This document shows positions 43,407 to 51,715 of a stretch of 64,000 nt of DNA, one piece after another; the stretch's first letter is position 1; each line of letters starts with the position of its first letter. Both the position numbers and the translations under genes were made by a program. The notes beneath the pieces were generated by a model, which worked only from the letters and a program-made list of their open reading frames with translations, was not told the origin of the DNA and ran no database searches. The DNA comes from Armillaria gallica. Lineage: Eukaryota; Basidiomycota; Agaricomycetes; Agaricales; Physalacriaceae. The DNA lies in contig JBANDB010000003.1 of assembly GCA_037576215.1 (NCBI GenBank), positions 2,294,001 to 2,358,000 on the forward strand, given 5' to 3'.

Positions 43407-45458
43407 TCAATTTTCCCAAGAAAATGGGACGTGGTTAAGGATACAGGGACGACCACGAGGAATCGTCGGGATGGTGGCGGTCTTGCCGGTGTTCGGATCA
43501 TGGATGGTAATGGTCTGGTTTTCGTCCAAATAATTGCGAACAATGCTCTGAGTTAACGTGTCGAAGGGTCTGCCGAGTAAGATATCGTAGGCAGATTGCC
43601 GAATGATGTGCACTTGCAAGTATAGCGTGATATCTCCAAACAAAAATGCGACATTTCGTGCTAGACCCAAGGAATAATTCGTAGTTCCATTGGCCGACTG
43701 CATTTCCAATATAACCATAGGATCATAGATCAACCCCAAGCGCAAGCACACAGCTTCCGACATGGAGATCACTTGTGATCCGGGATCAATGATGCACTCG
43801 ACTTTGAGCTGATGATCCACCACTGGGACGATGGATCTTAATGAAATAGAATCTGCTGTGCATTTCAAGGGTCCGATCTTCTCCCCTTTCTTGATGCGAG
43901 CTTCGTACGGGTCTGGGACGACTGACGATCCTGCTGGCGGTTCCTTCTGAGCGTTACTGGTCTGCTCAAAAGTCTGCACGAAATTACCTGGCATGCTGTA
44001 TAAAAGAGTGGAAGTTTTGCCGTTTTCGTGGTCTTCTGGTGCCTTTACCATGATTTCTACGGTTTCGGGTCCAGTAAACGGTAAAGCTACCTCCTTCTGG
44101 AACTGTTCCACGGTATTTGGCACTTTGCGCTTCGTGTTATCCTCCTTAATCATTTCCCTGATTGCTGGTGATAAGGAATATAACTCTTGATGCGACAATG
44201 TGATCGTGGAGTCAAGCGCACGCTCGTAGACTTCTCGCGCAACATGCGAACCTTCTATCGGCGCCCGCGTCCTATAAGCAGGTTCATTGTCTTTGGGACG
44301 CTTACGGACATCTGGCTTTGCACCCGCGTTACGAACTGCTGGTGGTGCGTAATTGGCTGGCTTTGCTGCGGCAAATGGATGAATATCTTTGGGGATGAGC
44401 TGAGCTACACGCTCCTTGACTGGCGCATGCTTGGGTACTGCCGTGACAGTCTTGGATGAATCTTGTCGCGGAGTAGCAGGTGGCGCGTAAGATGGAAACT
44501 TGGAACGAATATTCTGATCATTACCGTGGACTACTGTCTTAGCTTTCTCGAATTGACGTGGAGAATAAGACTCTATGATAGCTGCGGCAATTTCGTCATC
44601 TTGCTTGGTCTGAGTAGGTACGGCAATATCGTCTTCGTCGTCTGAATATTCAACTAAGTCGGGCATGCCATCATAATCTGGGGTAAGATCTTGATCGAAG
44701 TGATCGCGAATCTTAGGTACGGCAACCTCCTGCTCGTCATCAAGCACTGCTTCTTCAGCGGCCTTCCGACTAGTACGAGTTTGTCGACCCACTGCCTTAG
44801 TAGGTTCTTGCGGAACAGCGGCCTCCGCTTTTGCTGCGGGAGCTGCCTTCTTGGTCGGTCCGCGTTTAAGGCGGGGAACCTCGACTACGACCTGGCGAAT
44901 CATAGTATCCGTAGTATCTGCGGTATTCGGACTGGAAGAGTCTTCTTCGGCAACATGCATGAACTGTTTGATGCCCTGAATCTCTTTTCCAATAGCTTCG
45001 GATTTGGCAATGAGCGCCTCGAGGCGTTGACGCGCATCAATCCCAGAAATGGGCGCGCTAAGTGACTGAGCGTCTGCGTTAACTGGTGAAGAATGTTGTC
45101 GGCTGAGATGCGGAACTGGCTCGACAATGGCGTTCATCAGCTGATTGACGATGCCGATCTGGCCTGGATTCTGACGGTGCCATTCCTCGATACGATCTTT
45201 AAGCCAAGTGCCTTGGAGACCTCTAGGAACCCAAGCGCCAGTAGACAGGACGATCTTCCCATCTATATTGCGCCTGCACTTCCCTTCTTTAATCATCTCC
45301 TCGACTTTGAGACATTCTCGAATAAAATGACCAATTTCGCCGCAGAAACTGCAATTTTGGCCAGTTGCCGTATTAGCATAACTGCTCTGCTGCGGCGGAC
45401 CGGACGGAAACGATCGTTGCTGAGCTTTCTGGAAGCGATCATTCGAGTTTAGCTGCAA
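43407..45458 (-). CDS. Zinc knuckle and aspartic protease (ORF2 of the retrotransposon)
   Basis: 683 codons. A gag-type knuckle CSFCGEIGHFIREC (CX2CX4HX4C) is at residues 36-49. A long charged linker follows. The retropepsin has its active-site Asp at about 558 in IIDPGSQVISMS, the DPGS variant of basidiomycete gypsy elements in place of DTG/DSG, and DILLGRPF at about 625. The frame lies +1 relative to gag and overlaps its end; the stated left boundary is a non-ATG codon, so expression probably requires frameshifting from gag. Downstream it is in frame with pol across one TGA. Confidence 0.85.
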   Translation of the reverse strand: MQLNSNDRFQKAQQRSFPSGPPQQSSYANTATGQNCSFCGEIGHFIRECLKVEEMIKEGKCRRNIDGKIVLSTGAWVPRGLQGTWLKDRIEEWHRQNPGQIGIVNQLMNAIVEPVPHLSRQHSSPVNADAQSLSAPISGIDARQRLEALIAKSEAIGKEIQGIKQFMHVAEEDSSSPNTADTTDTMIRQVVVEVPRLKRGPTKKAAPAAKAEAAVPQEPTKAVGRQTRTSRKAAEEAVLDDEQEVAVPKIRDHFDQDLTPDYDGMPDLVEYSDDEDDIAVPTQTKQDDEIAAAIIESYSPRQFEKAKTVVHGNDQNIRSKFPSYAPPATPRQDSSKTVTAVPKHAPVKERVAQLIPKDIHPFAAAKPANYAPPAVRNAGAKPDVRKRPKDNEPAYRTRAPIEGSHVAREVYERALDSTITLSHQELYSLSPAIREMIKEDNTKRKVPNTVEQFQKEVALPFTGPETVEIMVKAPEDHENGKTSTLLYSMPGNFVQTFEQTSNAQKEPPAGSSVVPDPYEARIKKGEKIGPLKCTADSISLRSIVPVVDHQLKVECIIDPGSQVISMSEAVCLRLGLIYDPMVILEMQSANGTTNYSLGLARNVAFLFGDITLYLQVHIIRQSAYDILLGRPFDTLTQSIVRNYLDENQTITIHDPNTGKTATIPTIPRGRPCILNHVPFSWEN

Positions 45459-46647
45459 TAACGTCTCGCCAAGTAATGAGCTGATTAATATGCTCCATCT
45501 TTACTTGGGGTTCCACAGGTTCCTCCTTGATGCGAACGATAGGCTGAGGTTGTGAAACTGGACCAGGATACGGCATCTCTGAGGGTCTGGCTGGACCAGC
45601 GTCATGAAAACTCTGAGTAGGCATACTGCTAAGAGTGCTTTCTCCTTTATTCGTGCCTTGTAGAACGAACTGAGCGGCTGCGTAAATATCGCTGAGGTCG
45701 TAAGGGTCTGCTGGATGATGGTCTGGTAATTTGATCTGGAGTCGACGGGCAATGGCGTCCCAAACGTGGTTAGGAAAGCCTTTGCTGAACATATTGCCGG
45801 TCTCGTGGTTCGACAAACGATTATTCGTGACCAAGTGCTTTACTTTGGGATAGAATTCTCGATAAAACGCTCCTAGGTCTGCGAGATTATCAACTTCTCG
45901 CGCGTATTTTCCAATAACGCGCTCGAGGTCGTGTCTCTCGTATTTTCGAGTGGTACTAGCGTCAGGATACTGAGCGACTACGGCATCCTTGAAATTTTCG
46001 TAGGTCTTGCCAGCGTCGCTATACTCGGGCAAGCTCTCCCAAAACTCGGAGATGACGAGACCGGGATAGTAAATAAACCACTTCTTTTTATCTGCATCTG
46101 CGTTTATGCTATGACGGGTGAAGAGGCCTTCGATATCGCTGATATAACGCGTCAATTCGCGTCCAGGACTAATTTCGTCAATGATATTCGGAGCACTCTT
46201 CTCCTTTCGGAACGGCATAGATGCTGCTGCCATGACTGCGGGTTGTTGTACTGGCTGCTGAACTGGAGGTTGTACTGGGGGCTGTACGGGTGGTTGTGCG
46301 CCGGGTTGCGCTACGGGAGCTGGTTGTTGATTCAGATTGACTGGCGGTAAAATAGGAAATATGGGAAAATAAGAGGTGGAAGCCTCTGCCAGTGGATCAA
46401 AAGTGAGACTTTGTTCGAAGGACTCGTCCTTGATATCAAAGTTTATGGTGGTAGCGGAATCTGGTACTAATTCGTCGCTAGATTCGACGGATTCTTCTTG
46501 TCGGTAATCGGTGAACGAGGTGGATTCTACGTGGTAGCCTCCGAAAGCTTGTCCGGAATAAGGAGTGCCGGGGGCTGTTCCGTAGTTTGAACCAAAGAGT
46601 TCTGCGGTAACTTCGGTTTCTTCTTCGTCTTCTGGTCCAGAAAACAA
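45439..46647 (-). CDS. gag: gag: capsid-type protein of the retrotransposon
   Basis: The frame holds an acidic N-terminal part, a Pro/Gln repeat (PPVQ units, about residues 115-135) and a helical capsid-like domain (RELTRYISDIEGLF, KKKWFIYYPG, FWESLPEY). No ATG opens it: the codon at 46647 is TTG, and the frame stays open upstream to a TAG near 46935 without any ATG. The first ATG inside would give MAAASMPF. Either a non-AUG start, an upstream spliced exon or a mutated start applies. It ends WRDVIAAKLE at 45439. Confidence 0.8.
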   Translation of the reverse strand: MFSGPEDEEETEVTAELFGSNYGTAPGTPYSGQAFGGYHVESTSFTDYRQEESVESSDELVPDSATTINFDIKDESFEQSLTFDPLAEASTSYFPIFPILPPVNLNQQPAPVAQPGAQPPVQPPVQPPVQQPVQQPAVMAAASMPFRKEKSAPNIIDEISPGRELTRYISDIEGLFTRHSINADADKKKWFIYYPGLVISEFWESLPEYSDAGKTYENFKDAVVAQYPDASTTRKYERHDLERVIGKYAREVDNLADLGAFYREFYPKVKHLVTNNRLSNHETGNMFSKGFPNHVWDAIARRLQIKLPDHHPADPYDLSDIYAAAQFVLQGTNKGESTLSSMPTQSFHDAGPARPSEMPYPGPVSQPQPIVRIKEEPVEPQVKMEHINQLITWRDVIAAKLE

Positions 46648-46659
46648 TAAATTCTCTCT

Positions 46660-47004
46660 TTCAGAGATGTCTAATTCTTCGGGAAACAGAGATGTGGGGG
46701 ATTCAACGAAAGACCCAGGAATGGGACTACGAGGGGAGTCTGGTAACGGGGTTTCTGTAGCGAGCGTCGAAGATGACGCTTCAGACGATGCTAAATGGGC
46801 TGTAGATTCTTGTAACTGAAGACGTGCAGAGGTATTTCGAAGGCCTCTGCCCGGAACTGGGACGTAAGGTGTTTTACGTTCGAATTTTCGTGAAATGGTG
46901 AAGAATTCGGGTTCGCAGCAAGTATAAGCTCGCTACGAAGGGCGAATTAAAAGGTGATAGGCGTATATAAACGCGATCAAAGGATTGATCTGGGATGTGA
47001 ACTG
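46660..47004 (-). other. gag leader with an ATG-free open frame
   Basis: Between the primer site and the gag body the minus strand has no stop in the gag frame over about 95 codons (CCEPEFFTISRKFERK and onward). This may be the true N-terminus of gag. Confidence 0.4.
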
Positions 47005-47026
47005 ATCCCCTCGCGGTGGGCTCCAG
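47005..47026 (-). promoter_or_regulatory. Candidate primer-binding site
   Basis: Reading inward from the 5' LTR on the minus strand, TTTC is followed by TGGAGCCCACCGCGAGGGGA. The TGG start is expected where the CCA end of a tRNA pairs. I could not name the tRNA. Confidence 0.5.
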
Positions 47027-47029
47027 AAA

Positions 47030-48719
47030 TGATGGGCCTAAGACTTCCGTGGCAACGGCAACACCAACTCGGAATGAGATTGGTTAATTAACGTAGTAGC
47101 ACGGCAATCAAGGTGATTGTGTGTGCGAGTGGTTCGGGGCACCTCCGTGCAGTAGAACAATTCCTCTATATGCAAGAATACACTGCGACTTTAAGTCTGC
47201 GAAGTAGTACTGCTTGGTAGTCGAGTACTAAATGCTATGGCTTCAAGCCGGTAGGGATCTCTCAAAATGAGAGAGAATGAAAACGGGTATGACGTGAATA
47301 CCCCGAATCCGTATGAGAAAACGTGCTGCGAGACTAGAAAACGTCGCTCGACGATAATCGGAGCGGGGTGAACGATGGAGAATAGACTAAATGGTCAGCA
47401 ATAGTCTGTGGGCGAGCGAAGCGATGAGAAAACGGTGTGGGGACTGCGAGTGGCGAAATAAACGTGGAACGAGGTGCTGAGGGTGGACTGGCAAGAGAAA
47501 ACGTGGAACTACGAAAACTGGTGGCGATACTGGTCCTATACGATGCGAGAGTGCTGAGTCGATGTCGAAACTGGTCTGGTACTGAGACGATCCTATCCTA
47601 TGTCAAAACTAACCTTCAAGTCCACTCGAGGGACTGATACTATACGAAAACTTGCTGAACTGATCCTAAGTCTGCTCTGAGACTACCCAAGTGGGCGACG
47701 ATAACGATGGCGAAAGAGAAATGATAAAAACTCCAATGGTGCGAAAGTGAAACGATGACGGCCTATAAAAGATAACGTGGGCGAGGTATAGCGCGGCGAT
47801 CACGTATTGGCACAGTATGAGCGTGCACCAATAGTGTTAAGAGTGAAGAGCGCGTAGCGAAGGACTCTTCACAGTTAAAAACCGTGGAATAACTCTGGTG
47901 AGCTCAAGAGTCGACGTGCAATCGAGAATATGCTGGTGTAAACAATATATTGCCATAGAACAGTGAATAAACGTTGTTTACTGGCGATAGACTAGTGCGA
48001 GACGATAATTGACGTAGTCTGGGGTCGACTAGAGATGAATTGCTCCTCAACTACGTTTTCTAACTAGTTTTTATACTACAAGTACGGATTTATAAATAGA
48101 GTATATATGCGAGACTTAGTAAGGCCGTAAAGCCTTGGCTTTGTAAAAATCGTAGGTAACATATGGTCCTTGGTCTTCTAAAGTAACAGCAGCTCGTCGA
48201 CGTTGCCGCGTATGGATGCGAACCGTATGGTTTTTGTTGAGCGATGCACGGATCGTTAGGTGCTGTTTAGCTGCGGATTACTGAGCGATAGTCGTCGTAC
48301 TGAGGAATACGCGTGGGGCAACGTTTTCTTGAGGCCTTGGCGGAGTAACAGCCTTAGTAAACACGGTCTGTAGTTGCTGTAGCTGCAATTGCCGTAGCTG
48401 AGAGGGTACTCGTGCCAATCACGTCATTTTCATTAAGTGATCAATGAGCGCGTCAACTGAGTGCTTCTGAGTGATGCGTCAATTCCGTATTGGGATGATT
48501 GTTGATCGAAGGTGCCTTGCCGTGATGAAGTACGGCAATTATGATGCGTGGCAAGATGGGATGGATAACAAAGCGCGTAAGGAATGATCGCCGTAGGATG
48601 AAAGTGGTATCAATGTGCGTGCAATCATTGGTTTGCTGAAAGGCTGTTGAAGGGACAATAGCGTTAATTAGCAGGCAAAATCTGCGAATTCTGAGCGTAC
48701 AGAGCCTGGAGGCTCATCA
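47030..48719 (-). repeat. Right LTR (5' LTR of the element)
   Basis: 1690 bp copy of 31685-33374. It would drive gag-pol transcription leftwards from the minus-strand TATA motif at 48075-48068. The short frame at 47437-47637 is identical to one in the other LTR and is not taken as a gene. Confidence 0.95.
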
Positions 48720-48723
48720 ACGA

Positions 48724-48730
48724 TGCATAC
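48724..48730 (-). other. 5' part of the host intron beside the retrotransposon
   Basis: GTATGCA on the minus strand is the donor end of the intron that was split by the insertion. Confidence 0.8.
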
Positions 48731-49646
48731 ATCATGTTCACAGTGGAAATAACAGGCCCCTTCAGGATGGATGTAGGAAGTCCACGGTTGAGGAGTTTCG
48801 CTTCTACAGGGGATTGAAGTTCATCCGTGCAAAAGATAGGGGAGCTTCATACCGAGCAAACGAGACTGTCAATCTAGCGATGTCATAGCTGAAGTGTTTG
48901 TTTTCTTTGGATGAAAAGTGCTCAGTATTTGAATGCTTCATAGAATTAATGACCTACACCTCATCTGGCCGGTGGTTTCGCTTGAACTCCGTGGGAGCAA
49001 TGGGGTAAAATAATTCTCCAATGACAGAGCATGCATTGGAGGTATCTTCTGGCAAGGGCTTCTCTGACTCGCCAAACACTGTTGTGGTGTCAGGTGATGG
49101 CAAAGTGGTATCCACAATGTTGACAGGCTGGAACATGATACTCGAATTACCAGACTCTGGCAATGACCTAGAGTGTGGCGTTGTGCTCGCCAAGTCATCA
49201 TGACTTGACCTCGACTTGTGCAAGGCCTCGTCAGACATGAGTACAGGAACCATGTGTGTGGGTAGACTACTCGAACAATGGTAGCCAAAGCGGGTCTCTG
49301 CCTGCAAGTTTCCAGTTATCGAGCTTGTGTATCCCCGTCCCAGGAAACCCAGGGACTGCGATATGCACTGCTTTGTTCGGGGAGAGAGAAAACTGAAGAG
49401 GTGCTCGAAGAGGTTGAAAAACAAATAGTAGAGAAATGTACGATTATACAGTAGCGCAAGCTTTGAGGTCTGAGTGAAACCCAGATACAACAAATCAATG
49501 CAGATAGAGCAGAGTTTTGACAAGTGAGCATTGTACTGCGAGACAACTGAGAAGTCAGATGGAAGTGAGAGTTGTAGTCGGACATGTGTTCTTATTTCAC
49601 GAAGATAAAATGCTGTAAGCTGATCCTTAGTTTTCTGATGGAGCAT

Positions 49647-50185
49647 GCTGTGAAATTCGAGAGACAGAACCGACTGACCAAGGTGAACCAGGTTGGCGCC
49701 CCATAGCTAAGTTTACCGAGAGCCACCTGAACAGCTCTAACTATATCTGCACAACGGTATCAAGCATAGCTTCCTAAAAGAAGGGTATTGATAACGCCAG
49801 GTAGCCAGTGCCTACACGTATCCAGACTAAAATACAATCAGTCAGTATTCAAAATCGGTATACCGCTCACCCTGACTTCCAGTATAGTAAATTAAGCTAC
49901 CGGAGTTGGTTCACATGTTGAAGTCAGTGACCTAGCAGCGCAATTTAACACAGAATAAACAAATGGAATAACCGGACGAACAGTCTGGGGTGCCGTCAGT
50001 GTAGGCAAATTTGATGGATCCTCTCTGGATTCCAGATGCGCGTGTACCAGACCAGTTGGAGAACGTCATATTGGATAGTGACACGCCGTCCCCATTGATA
50101 GTACCAAGTGCTGGAAAACTGTCAGACGCTGGCATCGTATGCGGCATTTCCTTGTTAATTCTGGATATATTGAATAAAATATTAA
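49647..50185. other. Upstream of the split gene; no gene recognised
   Basis: No TATA box or exon I can support. Short frames at 49932-50210 are AT-rich and unlikely to code. Confidence 0.35.
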
Positions 50186-51715
50186 AATACAAATAAATAC
50201 AAAAATACATCTATTTATGCAGGATTGTGAGCAGGGGGTGTAGCATATGTGGTAGCGGGCATAACCATGCATAGAAGCCTTCACTGGGCCTTTCCTCATC
50301 TGAATGAGAAAACAGCGGAAAAATCGGGCCTGCACAACCATGCAGAACCCAAAAATCAGGAGTATGGGGGCAGGAATGTCAACGACGACGATGGGATCGT
50401 TGGTGGTGTCAGGTGTGCATGCGGTTGCTAGTGTCGTGCTCCTCTACACAAGATATAAGCCACTCCACAAATATGCGGCAGTGGCATGGGCATGGGGATG
50501 AGGTAGGGGGGTAGATAGGCATCGGCGGTGCAATGGAGCCTTGTGGTGGGATCGTGAGGGAAAACGGAGACCCCTATTGGATTCCCTGCCATCGAAAATG
50601 GAGGTAGGGGTCCGATGGTGGTCATAAGGTCAATAGAGGGCGGGGGATGCGGCAGGGGTCGGGATCAGGATCGGGAGTCGTCATCGTCATGGGTGGTGAT
50701 GACAACGTCGGGGGGAGAAATGGGCTTGATAGTCGTGATCCTCCATGTCGAAAATGGGGGATGCATGGAGGTGGGGGTTATTTGGGGCTTGGGGTGGGCG
50801 GTAGGGACCAATGTTGGATTTGGGAGTGGGTGGCAGCAGTGGGGCCATTGGTGCTCATATAGCCATCGTCTCAGTCTCGTTTGACGTGTCCATGGGAGAG
50901 TAATCAATGCCCAAAGGGGCGTTGCTGTCATTGTCACCGTTGGACATCGGTGGCCTGACCTTCACCCCATGCTCCCTCTCATATGCTCCCTCCTTGTTAC
51001 GCATCCCGCAATTGTCCTCCATGTCCTACAGCCCTGCCCTACCCTCTGTCACATCTCTCCATCATCCGTGGACCCTCACCACCATCCCCATCGTCGTCAT
51101 CGCTGTCCTGTCCATGTCATCGTTATCATCTCGGTTGCTATGCCCTCGTTCCTTCCTCATGCTTGCAGATGGCAGCCGATATTTGATCCTCGAAGGCATC
51201 CGTTGTCGTTGTGGTGTGTGAATTCACTGTGTGTGGGCAATTGGCCCCGATGGCAATACGGAAGGAGACTGGGTAGGGAATGGGGGGATGGTGCCGATTT
51301 TGGGGGTGGCAGCTGGTAATAATCGTCATCGTCATTGTCGTAGCAGGTGATGGTCTTTGCTGCAGTAGTGTTTTGTGAGAGTCGTACGCAGTGCTGCCTT
51401 GCATGAGGCCTTACGCGCGAGGGTTAAAAGCTCGCTACCTGGGGCTCTTGGGGCTGCCAGATGAGCCAAAAGTACCTAAAATAAACCAAATAATATGGAA
51501 TTTAATGAAACATACCATTTGTGCACCAATCTGACAGCGAACGACACAGATACACCTTGTAGAGAGATAAGTATTAGCGAAGCTGCAGGCTATTATTTTT
51601 GAGTTCCCATAAAAGGTGTTTATTTGCACATGTTAGATTCTAAGGTAAAACTTAAAAGTAAGGGTCCTAGATCGAAATGCAGCGCATAAGGACGAATCCT
51701 CGTAAACTTGGACTC
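50186..51715. repeat. Dispersed 1.5-kb repeat, copy 1
   Basis: Matches 55410-56927 in order: an AT-rich start with AAATA units, GGATTGTGAGCAGG, CGGCAGTGGCATGG, GTCGTCATCGTCATGGGTGG, a CCTCCCT/CCATCC-rich block, GTTTGCAGATGGC, then the 280-bp module (51440-51715). The upstream part is strongly diverged between copies, the last 280 bases only about 3-4%. Several GC-rich frames here are treated as non-coding. Confidence 0.65.

Larger units (their letters stand above)
31685..48719 (-). mobile_element. 17.0-kb Ty3/gypsy LTR retrotransposon with two antisense spliced genes
   Basis: Two 1690-bp direct repeats bound the element. Read on the minus strand each LTR starts TGATGAGCC and ends GGCCCATCA. 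Order in the element's own direction: LTR, primer-binding site, gag (46647-45439), zinc knuckle plus protease (45458-43407), pol with RT, RNase H and integrase (to 39705), then two genes on the opposite strand, a polypurine tract and the second LTR. The RT-RNase H-integrase order marks it as Ty3/gypsy. All catalytic residues I checked are present and the LTRs differ at only six positions, so this is a young, possibly active copy. At 17 kb it is large for a fungal gypsy element. Confidence 0.95.
29978..49646 (-). pseudogene. Mushroom-family membrane protein gene, split by a 17-kb retrotransposon and carrying a stop
   Basis: The gene reads on the minus strand. The N-terminal exon (49646-48853) is followed by exon 48803-48731, ending YIHPEGACYFHCEHD. 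Its next intron contains the whole retrotransposon. Coding resumes at 31639-31354 (YTDAYLFDPEELQ), then 31295-31271, 31215-31127, 31076-30616, 30562 to about 30355, and a C-terminal hydrophobic part ending at 29978. The HPEG-YF, LFDP, TVFWLDE, QYW-H-C-LF and LHFYGKP blocks fit a large, functionally unassigned family known to me from agaricomycetes, with C-terminal membrane helices. An in-frame TAG at 48954-48956 separates PTEFKRNHRPDEV from MKHSNTEHFSS. The join near 30300-30355 is also out of frame. The copy is therefore probably dead. Confidence 0.75.

Noticed and set aside
39622..46350. Plus-strand frames of 60-164 codons inside gag-pol
   Set aside because: They are shadows of the long minus-strand coding frames.
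31685..48719. Repeat-induced point mutation of the element
   Set aside because: Only six LTR differences and long intact frames; changes favour CpG over the CpA context expected of ascomycete RIP.
51435..51629. Conserved 64-codon minus-strand frame in the 280-bp module of both repeats
   Set aside because: The DNA is equally conserved outside the frame, so the conserved translation needs no coding constraint.
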